This document shows positions 1 to 8,239 of a DNA stretch of 28,781 bases, piece by piece; the first letter of the stretch is position 1; each line of letters begins with the position of its first letter. Below the pieces are notes generated by a model, which had not been told where the DNA came from, did no database searches, and saw only the letters and a program-made list of their open reading frames with translations. The stretch is from Sphingomonas sp. CCH10-B3 (GTDB lineage Bacteria > Pseudomonadota > Alphaproteobacteria > Sphingomonadales > Sphingomonadaceae), in contig NZ_LSIJ01000088.1 in NCBI RefSeq assembly GCF_001556185.1, forward strand, positions 1 to 28,781. The letters are read 5' to 3'. The position numbers and the translations under genes are program-made.

Positions 1-1887
1 ATTATCTGGAGTGAAATCATGGAAAACCGAAGGAAACCTGCGTCTCTCGCCGCCACGCTCGACATAAACTGCGACTGCAAAGAATATGTTCTGGATTACC
101 TCCTCCACAGCTTCCCGACCCAGCTTCATGAGAACTTCACCGACGGCGACGGCAATCTCGCGTCGAGGCCAGCCTATGACGAGGATGGCAATGCCGTGCA
201 GTGCCGCGAGGCTTGTCAGCGGCGCGACCGGCTGATCGAACAATTGGCATCGATGGAGCCGGTGCAAGGCGCACTGGACCAGATCGTCCAGCGGTTCGGG
301 ACAGATATGGTGGCCGAGGTGACCGGCCGTTCGCGCCGGATCGTTCGCAAGGTCGATTCGAATGGCGACCGGCTCGCTGTCGAGAACCGGCCTGCCCAGG
401 CCAACCTCGCCGAAGCGCAGGCATTCATGGAGGATCGCAAGCAAATCCTCGTATTCTCCGATGCCGGGGGCACAGGACGCAGCTACCACGCCGATCTGGG
501 CGCGAGGAACCAGCGGCTCCGCCATCACTATCTGCTGGAAGCAGGCTGGAAGGCCGATGCCGCGATCCAGGGCCTGGGCCGCACCAACCGCACCAATCAG
601 GCGCAGCCGCCGCTGTTCCGGCCGGTGGCCACCAATGTCCAGGCGGAGAAACGCTTCCTCTCAACAATTGCGCGGCGGCTCGACACTCTGGGTGCGATCA
701 CGCGCGGACAGCGGCAGACCGGTGGTCAGGGGCTGTTCCGCCCCGAAGACAATCTCGAAAGCCCCTATGCCCGCGATGCGCTGCGCCAGCTCTATGTGTT
801 GATCTATGCGGGCAAGGTCGAGCGATGCTCGCTCGCGATCTTCGAAAGCATGACCGGCCTGTCGCTGACCGACAGCAGCGGGTGCCTCAAGGACGAGTTG
901 CCGCCGATTACGACCTTCCTGAACCGGCTGCTGGCGCTTACCATCGACATGCAGAATGTGCTGTTCACGGTGTTTGAGCAGTTGCTCGGCGCCAAAGTGC
1001 AAAGCGCAATCGCGGCGGGCAGTTACGATCTCGGGCTGGAGACGCTGACCGCCGACAGCTTCACCGTCACAGCCAGCGAGCCGATCTACGTCCATCCGGC
1101 CACCGGCGCAGAAACCCGGTTGCTCACGATTGCAATGCAGGAGCGCAACCAGCCGGTGCCTCTCGAAAAGGCGTTCGAACTTCGGCGTGAGCCCGGCGCG
1201 CGGCTGTTGGTCAATGCCCGCTCGCGGCGCGCAGCAGTCCAGCTTCCGGCTCGCAGCCTCATGCTCGACGATGGCGAGGTTGAGCGCCGTGTCCGGCTGA
1301 TCCGGCCAATGGAGCGGCTGAACTTCGCCCTGACCCACCTTCCCGAGACCAACTGGCAGGAGGTGGACGAGAGGACATTCGCGACCATCTGGCAAGACGA
1401 GGTGGTGCAAGTCGATGAATTCACGACAAGCGAACTGCACATCGTCACCGGCCTGTTGCTCCCCATCTGGAAACAGCTTCCCGAGGAATCGACGCGTGTC
1501 TACCGGCTCCAGACCGACGATGGCACCCGCATTGTCGGCCGCAGGGTGTCCGCAGCATGGGCAGCGAGCGCGACAGCCAGGCCAGACGCGCCAGTGTTAT
1601 CGCCACCACAGGCAATCGCATTGCTCCGTGAAGGGCACGCAGTGCTCGACCTTGCCGATGGGCTGCAACTGCGCCGGTCGCGGCTAATGCAGGTGAACCG
1701 GATTGAACTCACCGGGTTTGGACCGACGGCGGTCGACCGGCTCAAAGCCATGGGGCTGTTCTCCGAGATCGTCAGCTGGAAACTGCGTCTGTTCGTGCCC
1801 GACGACATCGTGACAGGGTCGGCTGTGCTTGAGCGACTGTTCGAACGGCACCCCTTGGCCCGAATTAATGATCGAAAGGCTGCCTGA
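1..1887 (+). CDS. Strawberry-notch-like helicase, C-terminal part (5' truncated by window)
   Basis: The reading frame is open from the first base, so the gene starts outside the window and the ATG at 19 is probably internal. About 628 residues are visible. Counting from that ATG, a SDAGGTGR segment (about 147-154) resembles helicase motif V, and QGLGRTNRTNQ (about 184-194) is the motif VI form typical of the strawberry notch (Sno) superfamily 2 helicases. The rest matches the Sno C-terminal region in character, with no membrane segment. In sphingomonad mobile elements such proteins are very long and often carry an N-terminal methyltransferase or helicase half; that half would be upstream. Likely role: ATP-dependent DNA remodelling for the element, possibly anti-restriction; this is inferred. 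Its stop lies two bases before the start chosen for the Toprim gene, so the two are probably co-transcribed. Confidence 0.85.
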   Translation: MIWSEIMENRRKPASLAATLDINCDCKEYVLDYLLHSFPTQLHENFTDGDGNLASRPAYDEDGNAVQCREACQRRDRLIEQLASMEPVQGALDQIVQRFGTDMVAEVTGRSRRIVRKVDSNGDRLAVENRPAQANLAEAQAFMEDRKQILVFSDAGGTGRSYHADLGARNQRLRHHYLLEAGWKADAAIQGLGRTNRTNQAQPPLFRPVATNVQAEKRFLSTIARRLDTLGAITRGQRQTGGQGLFRPEDNLESPYARDALRQLYVLIYAGKVERCSLAIFESMTGLSLTDSSGCLKDELPPITTFLNRLLALTIDMQNVLFTVFEQLLGAKVQSAIAAGSYDLGLETLTADSFTVTASEPIYVHPATGAETRLLTIAMQERNQPVPLEKAFELRREPGARLLVNARSRRAAVQLPARSLMLDDGEVERRVRLIRPMERLNFALTHLPETNWQEVDERTFATIWQDEVVQVDEFTTSELHIVTGLLLPIWKQLPEESTRVYRLQTDDGTRIVGRRVSAAWAASATARPDAPVLSPPQAIALLREGHAVLDLADGLQLRRSRLMQVNRIELTGFGPTAVDRLKAMGLFSEIVSWKLRLFVPDDIVTGSAVLERLFERHPLARINDRKAA

Positions 1888-1888
1888 G

Positions 1889-2947
1889 ATGGCAAAGCTC
1901 TCCACGCGTGCGGCAGAATTGTGGGAACGGCTTGCGCAGAACGTGCAGGCCGTTTGCCGCCATTATCTGCCCGCAGGCAGGCGTGAAGGCCGTTACTGGA
2001 TGGTTGGCGATGTCGCGGGAACGCCCGGGCGCAGTCTCTATGTCCGCCTTTTCGAAACCGAACGCGGCGTGATCGGCAACTGGGTCGATGCCGCAACCGG
2101 TGAGCATGGCGATCTCGTTGATCTCATCCGGCTCAACCAGCGGCATGGGCGTCTTTCCGAAACCATTGAGGAAGCCGAACGATTCCTCAGCCTGCCACCT
2201 TCGGCTTCGGACGATGAGCGCAGTGCCGCGTCGTTCGCCAAGCCGGCGCGCGCAGGGTCCACAACCGCTGCCATACGCCTGTTTGCCGCCTCGAAACCAC
2301 TGACCGGATCATTGGCGAGCACCTACCTACGATCACGTGGCATCACACGCGTATCCGACCTGCCAGCCCTGCGCTTTCATCCGCGATGCTACTACAGACC
2401 AAATGCGGACGATGATCCAGCAACTGCGGGCGCTTTCCCGGCACTGATCGCAGCAGTAACCGACAACGACGGCTTGCAGACCGGCGCCCATCGCACCTGG
2501 CTCGATCCATCCGGCTGCGCGAAGGCCAAAGTCGCATCGCCGCGCAGGGCGATGGGCAACATCCTCGGCAACGCCGTAAGGTTCGGATCTGCGGATGATG
2601 TCATGATCGCAGGTGAAGGCATCGAGACCATGCTGTCCCTACGTGAAGTTCTACCAACCATGCCAATGGCAGCCGCAACCTCGTCAGCCCACCTTGCCGC
2701 CATCCTGTTTCCGCCAACACTTCGAGGCCTCTACGTAGCACGTGACCGCGATGTTGCAGGCGACGCGGCGTTTGGCACCCTGATCGACCGCACGAAGGCA
2801 GCAGGGATCGAACTTATATCACTCATGCCTGACCTCTCTGACTTCAATGACGACCTCCGCCAGCACGGCGCTGGTGAACTGGCGGAACGGGTCCGCCATG
2901 ATCTCCGAGAGCAGGATCAGACACGCTTTTCCTTCAACATTGGCTGA
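1889..2947 (+). CDS. Toprim domain protein (DUF7146/primase-like)
   Basis: A 352-aa protein with a C-terminal Toprim fold. The acidic residues expected for Mg2+ binding are visible: GEGIE with Glu243 and the DRD motif with Asp286 and Asp288. The N-terminal part (residues 10-95) looks like the domain that precedes Toprim in plasmid primase-like proteins of Alphaproteobacteria. The frame is open further upstream (ATG at 1829 and 1868), but the ATG at 1889 follows GAAAGG (about 1874-1879) and sits just past the helicase stop, so it is preferred. Probable role: primer synthesis or DNA topology work during plasmid or ICE replication and transfer. No zinc-finger primase domain is evident, so primase activity is not proven. 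It forms a pair with the preceding helicase. Confidence 0.8.
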   Translation: MAKLSTRAAELWERLAQNVQAVCRHYLPAGRREGRYWMVGDVAGTPGRSLYVRLFETERGVIGNWVDAATGEHGDLVDLIRLNQRHGRLSETIEEAERFLSLPPSASDDERSAASFAKPARAGSTTAAIRLFAASKPLTGSLASTYLRSRGITRVSDLPALRFHPRCYYRPNADDDPATAGAFPALIAAVTDNDGLQTGAHRTWLDPSGCAKAKVASPRRAMGNILGNAVRFGSADDVMIAGEGIETMLSLREVLPTMPMAAATSSAHLAAILFPPTLRGLYVARDRDVAGDAAFGTLIDRTKAAGIELISLMPDLSDFNDDLRQHGAGELAERVRHDLREQDQTRFSFNIG

Positions 2948-3075
2948 GCCGATACGGGGTTGGAGGATGGGGCGATGGCTGCGTGCATAGGACTTGAGCC
3001 AAGACCTAGCCCAGCCCGTCCTTCTTCGAGCGGCGTCCGAGAGACCGGCTGCCGCGAGGCCGCAATGGCGGTTAT

Positions 3076-3131
3076 GCGGCTATTTTCCGGCGGCGCATCC
3101 GCGCCTTTCCATCGCGAACCAAAATAGCCGC
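3076..3131 (+). promoter_or_regulatory. 11-bp inverted repeat in leader (stem-loop)
   Basis: GCGGCTATTTT at 3076-3086 is exactly complementary to AAAATAGCCGC at 3121-3131, with a 34-nt loop. A TCCTCC(A/G)CTGCG element follows 10 nt later. The same order recurs before the DUF736 gene at 9565. It may be a folded leader RNA or an operator; the sequence alone does not separate these. Confidence 0.45.
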
Positions 3132-3210
3132 CCGCCCGCCATCCTCCGCTGCGCTTCGGTCCATGTGGATGCAGCCTCGCGGCAGCCGGTCAGAGGGACG
3201 CCCATGAAGG

Positions 3211-3227
3211 CCGGGCAAGTTGCCCGG
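3211..3227 (+). promoter_or_regulatory. Hairpin just upstream of the DUF2493 ribosome binding site
   Basis: CCGGGCAA-G-TTGCCCGG is a perfect 8-bp stem or 17-bp palindrome. It ends 13 bases before AAGGA (3240-3244), the ribosome binding site for the ATG at 3253. There is no T-run after it, so a role in translation control or protein binding is more likely than termination. Confidence 0.4.
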
Positions 3228-3252
3228 TCCCAAAGCCCCAAGGACCGATGCG

Positions 3253-4170
3253 ATGACCACCATGCCCGACTCAGAACCCGAACACGAAGCCTCAGCCACC
3301 GCCCATCTCCTCGATGAAATCGCGCTCTACGGCTATCGCCCCTTCTCCGACGAAGCCGACCCGCGGCCGCTCCCCGAAGAGCGCATCGCCGCTGGCGCCG
3401 TCGCCGACATGTTCGATGCTCTCATCGCCACCATGATCGACACCAGGCTCGAACCCGATCTGGAGGACCTGTGCTGGTCGCTCGCCTATCTCTTCCACCG
3501 CGCCGAAGCCCGGATCCAGCGCGAGCTCGACGATAACGAAGATGCTCAGAAGCGCAGCCAGCGCGAGCAGGATGGCTCCGAGGTCATGTCGGTCGAACTC
3601 GAACGCCTGCTGCGCGAAGGCACCGGCTTGATCGAACGCCGCAACGCCATGGAATTTATGCGCGATGCGGCCGGCGACCAGTTCGAAGCGCATTTCCGCA
3701 AAGCCTGGACCCCGCGTACCGGGTCACTCGTCAACCATCGCACTATGACAGCCGCCATGATCGACAGCCGGGATTTTCTAGCCGCGAAGCGTCGCTCAGA
3801 AACCGAGCCGCTGCTGCCGGTAGGCACCCGCATCGCGTTCACATCCGGACCTGAGTATCAGAACCACAACCGGATATGGGCCGTGCTGGACAAGGTGCTC
3901 GCCAAATATCCAGACATGGTCCTGTTTCACGGCGGCAATCCCGCCGGCGGCGAACACATCGCTTCGCTCTGGGCGCGCAATCGCAAGATCACCCATGTCC
4001 CGTTCCGGCCAGACTGGGAGCGCTTCAAGAACGCCGCACCGTTCCGTCGCAACGACCAGATCCTCGAAGCTCTGCCAAAGGCTGTGGTTGCCTGTCCAGG
4101 AAATGGCATCAACGCCAATCTCGTCGACAAGGCGCGCAAGATGGGAATTGCGGTCTGGGCAATTGAATGA
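3253..4170 (+). CDS. DUF2493 (SLOG/YpsA-related) domain protein
   Basis: A 305-aa protein. The C-terminal third (about residues 193-305) is a DUF2493 domain, a Rossmann-like fold of the SLOG/YpsA group: it opens with a hydrophobic strand ending in TSGPEY, contains FHGGNPAGGEHIASLWA, and ends with VACPGNGINANLVDKA and a final strand. SLOG domains are proposed to bind nucleotides or NAD derivatives, but no function is established for this plasmid-borne group. The N-terminal two thirds are charged and helical. The ATG at 3253 is chosen because AAGGA lies 8 bases upstream; the frame is open back to 3220 without a better start. The gene is a common passenger of sphingomonad plasmids and ICEs, close to Toprim and helicase genes. 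The 271 bp to the next gene contain no clear gene. Confidence 0.85.
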   Translation: MTTMPDSEPEHEASATAHLLDEIALYGYRPFSDEADPRPLPEERIAAGAVADMFDALIATMIDTRLEPDLEDLCWSLAYLFHRAEARIQRELDDNEDAQKRSQREQDGSEVMSVELERLLREGTGLIERRNAMEFMRDAAGDQFEAHFRKAWTPRTGSLVNHRTMTAAMIDSRDFLAAKRRSETEPLLPVGTRIAFTSGPEYQNHNRIWAVLDKVLAKYPDMVLFHGGNPAGGEHIASLWARNRKITHVPFRPDWERFKNAAPFRRNDQILEALPKAVVACPGNGINANLVDKARKMGIAVWAIE

Positions 4171-4441
4171 GCACTATTGGTCCATATCGCCCAATGTCTG
4201 ACCTGATCCCTCCTACTACTCGAGACCGTGGTCGTTCAATTGTTGGTGCTGAAGGTTAAAAAACTGCCGCTTTAAAGCAATGGGATCGTCTATAGAAAAC
4301 CTACTGGTGACTAATCGGGGGATACAGCTGCTTGGCTGTTTTCTTGATCACCCGAGTTCGCAGCAAATAACTGCTAATCGTTAGACGAGCTGCCCTTCGA
4401 AATGAAGGGGGCAAGAGAGCAAAGGTCTGCAAGCCCTCACC
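4171..4441. other. Intergenic region between DUF2493 and LysR genes
   Basis: No gene is seen in these 271 bp. The stretch is poorer in GC than its flanks. One short hairpin, CCCTTC-GAAAT-GAAGGG (4393-4409), lies downstream of the minus-strand LysR gene and may be a weak terminator, although no T-run follows. The change in composition suggests a junction between element backbone and metabolic cargo; this is inference. Confidence 0.4.
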
Positions 4442-5344
4442 TCACACGGATTGCTTCAGCCAATCCACCAGCACCCTGACTTTGCGCGGAACGTAGGCGC
4501 TGGAAGGATATAGTATCCAGGCAGCGGTGTCGAAATCGGCAGCGGTCGCCTCCCATTCGGGGAGCATATCCACCAACGCCCCGCTGGCAAGGTCCTCGGA
4601 CACCATCCAGTCGGCAAGCAGCGCTGGCCCCATACCATCCGACGCAGCCCTGCGGATCGCCGGAGGGCTTGAGATCGCAAGCCGTCCGTGAACCAGAACC
4701 CGCCGGACCTCGCCACCGCGCCGGAACGACCATTGCGAACGGTAGCCCGGCAGCGTCAGCAGCAGGCATGACATCGCCGCAAGATCCTCCGGCGCAGCAA
4801 GGTTTCCGCTGCGGGCGAGCCAGTCGGCGCTTGCCACCACCCGGTAGCGCGTCGTCATCAGCCGCGTAGCGACCAGATCGCCGCTCGGCCGCACTGCGAG
4901 CCGCAGGGCAAGGTCGATACGCTCTGCCGCGATATCGACGACTGCGTCGGTCAGCATCGCCTCGACGGAAATCTCCGGGTAAAGCTGCATGAAGCGGTGA
5001 AGGCGCGGGGTGAGCCAATGGGTACCAAAAGCGGTCGATGCCGTGATGCGCACAAGGCCAGAAGGCTCGGTCAGCACATCACTTGCTGCGGCGCGCGCCG
5101 CATCGAGCTCTGCCACCAGCGTGCCCGCGCGCTGCAGGTAGATCGCACCGGCCTCGGTCAGGTTAAGTCGGCGCGTGGTGCGATCAAACAGACGGAAGCC
5201 CAGTTCGCGCTCAAGCCCGGCGATGGTGCGTGAGACGATCGAGGGATCGACCAGCCGCCGGCGCGCGACGGCTGCAAAAGACCCCTCCGTCGCGACATCG
5301 ACGAAGCATCTGAGGGCACCAAGCGAGACATCATCCGTATTCAT
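4442..5344 (-). CDS. LysR-family transcriptional regulator
   Basis: A 300-aa protein of standard LysR length. Residues about 5-64 form the winged helix-turn-helix: LGALRCFVDVATEGSFAAVA, then a recognition helix with PSIVSRTIAGLERELG and LFDRTTRRLNLTEAG. The effector-binding domain follows (about 90-295), with VRITASTAFGTHWLTPRL at its start. It is most like the group that controls divergently placed oxidoreductase genes. The start at 5344 is 93 bp from the azoreductase start on the other strand, the classic LysR arrangement, so it probably controls that gene and the SDR behind it and also represses itself. The inducer is unknown; electrophiles such as quinones or azo compounds are a reasonable guess from the target enzymes. 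Confidence 0.93.
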   Translation of the reverse strand: MNTDDVSLGALRCFVDVATEGSFAAVARRRLVDPSIVSRTIAGLERELGFRLFDRTTRRLNLTEAGAIYLQRAGTLVAELDAARAAASDVLTEPSGLVRITASTAFGTHWLTPRLHRFMQLYPEISVEAMLTDAVVDIAAERIDLALRLAVRPSGDLVATRLMTTRYRVVASADWLARSGNLAAPEDLAAMSCLLLTLPGYRSQWSFRRGGEVRRVLVHGRLAISSPPAIRRAASDGMGPALLADWMVSEDLASGALVDMLPEWEATAADFDTAAWILYPSSAYVPRKVRVLVDWLKQSV

Positions 5345-5354
5345 TAATGCTATC

Positions 5355-5423
5355 TTCGCATGAATATAGTGCGTTTGGCAATCTTTCCGTCACAGTGAGC
5401 ACGCTTCATCTTGGTTCGCTCAC
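5355..5423. promoter_or_regulatory. Divergent LysR/azoreductase control region
   Basis: Two inverted repeats lie between the divergent genes. CGCA-N9-TGCG (5357-5373) has the size and symmetry of a LysR-type box. GTGAGC (5395-5400) and GCTCAC (5418-5423) are perfect complements 17 bp apart, close to the azoreductase start. Either could be the regulator site. No clear -35/-10 pair was found. Confidence 0.4.
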
Positions 5424-5437
5424 AAACGGAGACCATG

Positions 5438-6094
5438 ATGATGACCCACATTCTCAGACTCGATGCCTCGGCCCGTCCCGGACCGAACCTGGCAGGTGCC
5501 GAACAGGCGTCGTTCAGCCGCGCGCTCGGCGATGCTGTGCTCAAGGGACTGGTGGCGCACGGGGCGCGGCTCGGCGTCGAGCGCGACCTCGGCGGGAACC
5601 CGCTGCCCGCGATTGCCGATGCGACCATCAAGGGCTTTTACGCTCCGTCCGAGGCAATGACCGACGCCCTGCGTGCCGCCACCGCCTTGTCCGACACCCT
5701 GATCGCCGAAATCGAAGCGGCCGATGTGCTGCTCATCACCACCCCGATCTACAATTTCGGCACGCCTGCCGCGCTCAAGGCGTGGATCGACCAGATCATG
5801 CGCATCGGCCGAACCTTTGCCTATGAGGAAGGCGCGTTCCGCGGTCTGGTCGAAGGCAAGCGCGCCTATGTCGCCTATTCCTACGGCGCGCGTGGCTATG
5901 GCAAAGGCGGGGCTCTCAACAGCTTCGACTTTCTGCGACCCTATCTGACGCTGATCCTCAACTTCATCGGCATTACAGATGTCACCAGTTTCGCGGTCGA
6001 AGCGACCACCGCCGATGCCACAACCGTCGATGCGGCGATGGCCGCAGCGCTCGCCGAGATCGAGCGTCACTTTGCGTCCGAAGGAGTAGCGTGA
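5438..6094 (+). CDS. FMN-dependent NADH-azoreductase-like flavodoxin-fold reductase
   Basis: A protein of about 218 aa in the AzoR / NAD(P)H-quinone reductase family. The first strand ILRLDASARP and the block LLITTPIYNFGTPAALKAWID (PIYNFGTP at about 103-110), followed by IGRTFAY, match the FMN-binding loops of AzoR. The expected reaction is two-electron reduction of quinones or azo bonds with NAD(P)H in the cytosol, protecting against electrophiles. Three ATGs stand in a row (5435, 5438, 5441); GGAG at 5428-5431 gives 6 bases to the second, so that one is chosen, and 5441 is also possible. Its stop overlaps the SDR start by one base, so the two form an operon controlled by the divergent LysR gene. 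The true substrate cannot be told from sequence. Confidence 0.88.
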   Translation: MMTHILRLDASARPGPNLAGAEQASFSRALGDAVLKGLVAHGARLGVERDLGGNPLPAIADATIKGFYAPSEAMTDALRAATALSDTLIAEIEAADVLLITTPIYNFGTPAALKAWIDQIMRIGRTFAYEEGAFRGLVEGKRAYVAYSYGARGYGKGGALNSFDFLRPYLTLILNFIGITDVTSFAVEATTADATTVDAAMAAALAEIERHFASEGVA

Positions 6095-6864
6095 TGCTCA
6101 ACAATGATATTGACCTCACCGGCCAAACAGCCATCGTCACCGGGGCGAGCCGCGGGATCGGTGAGGCGACCGCATGGCGTCTCGCGAATGCGGGTGCCAA
6201 CGTGGTTCTCTTCGCCCGCTCGGGCGCGGCGATCGAAAGCATCGCCGCTGCCACTGGTCCCCGCGCGCTCGCGATCGCCTGCGATGTGGCCGATTGGGAA
6301 TCTGTCAGTTGGGCCATTGCCCGTGCGATCGAGCACTTCGGGCAGATCGATATCCTGATCAACAACGCCGGGGTGATCGATCCCATTGCCCGTATTGCTG
6401 ACGCCGATCCGGAAGGTTGGAGCCGCGCGGTCGACATCAACCTCAAAGGCGTGTTCCACTGCACTCGCGCCGTTCTGCCAGTGATGAAGATGAGCGGCGG
6501 GGGGACCATCATCAACATCTCGTCGGGTGCCGCCACCAGTGCGCTGGAGGGGTGGTCACACTATTCGGCGACGAAAGCCGCGGTGCTGATGTTTACGGCC
6601 TGCGTCCACAAGGAGGAGGCCGCTAACGGCATCCGCTGCGTTGGCCTGTCACCGGGAACGGTCGCAACGCAGTTCCAGCGGACGATCCAGGCAGCCGGGA
6701 TCAACCCTGTGTCGAAGCTGGCGTGGTCGGATCACATCCCGGCCGAATGGGCCGCCGAGGCCGTGGTATGGCTGACGAGCGATGCTGCGCACGTGCATGA
6801 TGGCGGCGACTTCTCGATAAAGACCGACGTAGGGCGCGCGGCCGTCGGTCTTCCGCCGCTTTAG
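6094..6864 (+). CDS. Short-chain dehydrogenase/reductase (SDR)
   Basis: A 256-aa classical SDR. The cofactor-binding TGASRGIG is at residues 16-23, NNAG at 90-93, and the catalytic set is Ser144, Tyr157 and Lys161 (YSATK). Arg20 after the TGAS motif and the Asp at the end of the CDVAD strand leave NAD versus NADP preference open. It probably oxidises an alcohol or reduces a carbonyl in the cytosol; the C-terminal substrate loop does not identify the substrate. The ATG at 6094 is used because AAGGAG (6081-6086) precedes it by 7 bases; a GTG at 6091 is the alternative. It overlaps the azoreductase stop (TGATG), so translation is coupled. The pair may handle one reactive carbonyl or quinone compound. 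Confidence 0.92.
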   Translation: MLNNDIDLTGQTAIVTGASRGIGEATAWRLANAGANVVLFARSGAAIESIAAATGPRALAIACDVADWESVSWAIARAIEHFGQIDILINNAGVIDPIARIADADPEGWSRAVDINLKGVFHCTRAVLPVMKMSGGGTIINISSGAATSALEGWSHYSATKAAVLMFTACVHKEEAANGIRCVGLSPGTVATQFQRTIQAAGINPVSKLAWSDHIPAEWAAEAVVWLTSDAAHVHDGGDFSIKTDVGRAAVGLPPL

Positions 6865-7327
6865 GCCAACCGAAACGACCGCTCAGGGGCCGACACGAGA
6901 TATGCCGCTGGTGGCCGAATTCCGATTGAAGCAGCCGGGCAGGTTTCAATGACCCGAAAGGGAGAGCTGCCTTCGCATTGCGTTGCCGCCTTTCCCGAAA
7001 ACGATGGTATTTCGGGAACGAACCTATGTCGAATAGAGCGGCTAGGTGTAGACGCTTGCAATCGAACATGCGCTGCTCGCAATCGAGGCAGATTTTTGCT
7101 CAGATTATCGGCCACTCGGCGCGGGGCGCTACTCAAGGTAATTGACGCCGTACTCGCAATTATCGGCGTTCCCCTGCAATCGAAGTGAATTGCTCAGGCC
7201 ATGTGACAATGAAAGTCCCTAAGGTCTAGCGATATCCTGTTCGCAAGGTTGCAGGCGCTGTATGCGTTGCATTGTGGCAACGCCGCTGCGAGGTTGCAGC
7301 GGTCGGCATTGTAGGGAAATTGCAGCC
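6865..7327. other. 463-bp intergenic region with hairpins
   Basis: No supported gene. The small ORF at 6949-7188 has no recognisable family and no good ribosome binding site. Structure present: a 9-bp stem TTCCCGAAA / TTTCGGGAA (6992-7000 and 7010-7018), and two adjacent 7-bp stems immediately before the next gene (7264-7283 and 7283-7302). Confidence 0.5.
7264..7302 (+). promoter_or_regulatory. Tandem hairpins in leader of isomerase gene
   Basis: GCGTTGC (7264-7270) pairs with GCAACGC (7277-7283), and CCGCTGC (7283-7289) pairs with GCAGCGG (7296-7302). Both stems are perfect and abut each other. They end 11 bases before AGGGAA (7313-7318), the ribosome binding site of the TTG-started gene. 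They could affect transcription or translation of that gene. Confidence 0.4.
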
Positions 7328-7942
7328 TTGATCGCAGACTTCTATTTTGGCGTTGGCAGCCGCTATTCCTACCTGGCTTCGACCCAGCTTGCTGCGCTCG
7401 AAGCCGAAACGGGAGTGAAGTTTAACTGGCTCGCTGTAGACAGCGCTCAGCTGATTGCGACGGCGCATGGCGGGCGCAGTCCCTTTGCCGGCACGAATGG
7501 CTCCGGCCAATATGACTGGGGCTATCGGCAGAAGGACGCTGAAGCATGGGCGGCGCTTTATGGTGTGCCCTTCCGCGAGCCGCATGGCCGTCTTGCTCTT
7601 GACCCCAACCTGCTCTCGCTTGCCTGCACGGCTGCGCGGGGGCTCGGCGTCGCCGAGGCCTACGCTCATGCACTGCTTCGCGCGGTTTTCGCCGACGATC
7701 TGCCTGCCGTGGACCGCGCTGTATGTATCACATGCGCTAGCAGGGCAGGACTGGACCGAGACGCCTTTGCAAACGCACTTGATGATGAGAACACATGGAA
7801 AGAGCGAGAGCGGGTTACGGCGAAAGCGATAGAGCAGGGTGCGTTCGGTGTGCCGACCTTCGTTGTCAATGAACGGCTGTTCTGGGGCAATGACCGCATA
7901 GTGCTGCTGCGCCATGCCTTGCTTCAAACAGGACCGTTTTAA
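7328..7942 (+). CDS. 2-hydroxychromene-2-carboxylate isomerase-like DsbA/GST-kappa protein
   Basis: With a TTG start the protein has 204 aa, the usual size of the HCCA isomerase family. The TTG at 7328 is preceded by AGGGAA at 9 bases, and it places the family's N-terminal strand (ADFYFGVGSRYSYLA) at residues 3-17, with Ser11 where the family has its glutathione-contacting serine. The cis-proline loop GVPTFVV (174-180) and FWGNDR (185-190) are signatures of this family. Known members use glutathione to isomerise 2-hydroxychromene-2-carboxylate in naphthalene breakdown; others have unknown substrates. The upstream frame to 7262 adds a stretch unlike the family and is rejected. No other naphthalene genes are present, so the reaction here is uncertain. 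Confidence 0.85.
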   Translation: MIADFYFGVGSRYSYLASTQLAALEAETGVKFNWLAVDSAQLIATAHGGRSPFAGTNGSGQYDWGYRQKDAEAWAALYGVPFREPHGRLALDPNLLSLACTAARGLGVAEAYAHALLRAVFADDLPAVDRAVCITCASRAGLDRDAFANALDDENTWKERERVTAKAIEQGAFGVPTFVVNERLFWGNDRIVLLRHALLQTGPF

Positions 7943-8069
7943 GACCTTACAAAGCGGCATTCCGGATCGCGCAGCGCCGCGAAGATCAGTAGCTACTCGG
8001 CCTGCAGTTGGGAATACCAGTATCGTCGGGCGACCCTATTTCGGGTTCCTGGACACACCCCGCTCTTTG

Positions 8070-8087
8070 CGGCCAATCCGTTGGCCG
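8070..8087. repeat. Hairpin CGGCCAA-TCCG-TTGGCCG
   Basis: A perfect 7-bp stem with a 4-nt loop, downstream of the isomerase gene and upstream of the 54-aa gene. It may terminate the isomerase transcript, although no T-run follows, or be part of the leader of the next gene. Confidence 0.35.
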
Positions 8088-8200
8088 ACCCCAAGCCTCC
8101 TTCAATCAACCCGTAAAGGGTCCGCTACGCTCTGCGTGCGGCCACTGCGGCTGCTCCTTCGTGGTGATTGCGGCTTTGCGCCGTCTGTCCGGGGCCTGTC

Positions 8201-8221
8201 GAGCAGGGATGGTCCCTGCTC
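8201..8221 (+). promoter_or_regulatory. Hairpin before the 54-aa protein gene
   Basis: GAGCAGGGA-TGG-TCCCTGCTC is a perfect 9-bp stem with a 3-nt loop. It ends 6 bases before AGGAG (8228-8232), the ribosome binding site of the ATG at 8240. The position echoes the hairpin before the DUF2493 gene (3211-3227). It could modulate translation. Confidence 0.45.
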
Positions 8222-8239
8222 CGAGACAGGAGCTCGAAC

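Larger units (their letters stand above)
2948..3252. other. 305-bp gene-free leader region before the DUF2493 gene
   Basis: No convincing gene; the ORF from 2994 runs through structured DNA and lacks family features. The region holds an 11-bp inverted repeat (3076-3086 with 3121-3131), a TCCTCCGCTGCGCTTCGG element (3142-3159) and a perfect hairpin CCGGGCAA-G-TTGCCCGG (3211-3227) just before the Shine-Dalgarno sequence. A similar arrangement precedes the DUF736 gene at 9565. Confidence 0.6.

Noticed and set aside
661..1440. Minus-strand open frame inside the helicase gene
   Set aside because: No family features; the plus strand carries the helicase throughout.
2994..3317. Plus-strand open frame before the DUF2493 gene
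   Set aside because: It crosses the inverted repeat and hairpin, overlaps the DUF2493 start in another frame, and shows no domain.
6949..7188. 79-codon open frame behind the SDR gene
   Set aside because: No good ribosome binding site and no recognisable family; it also runs across a perfect hairpin.
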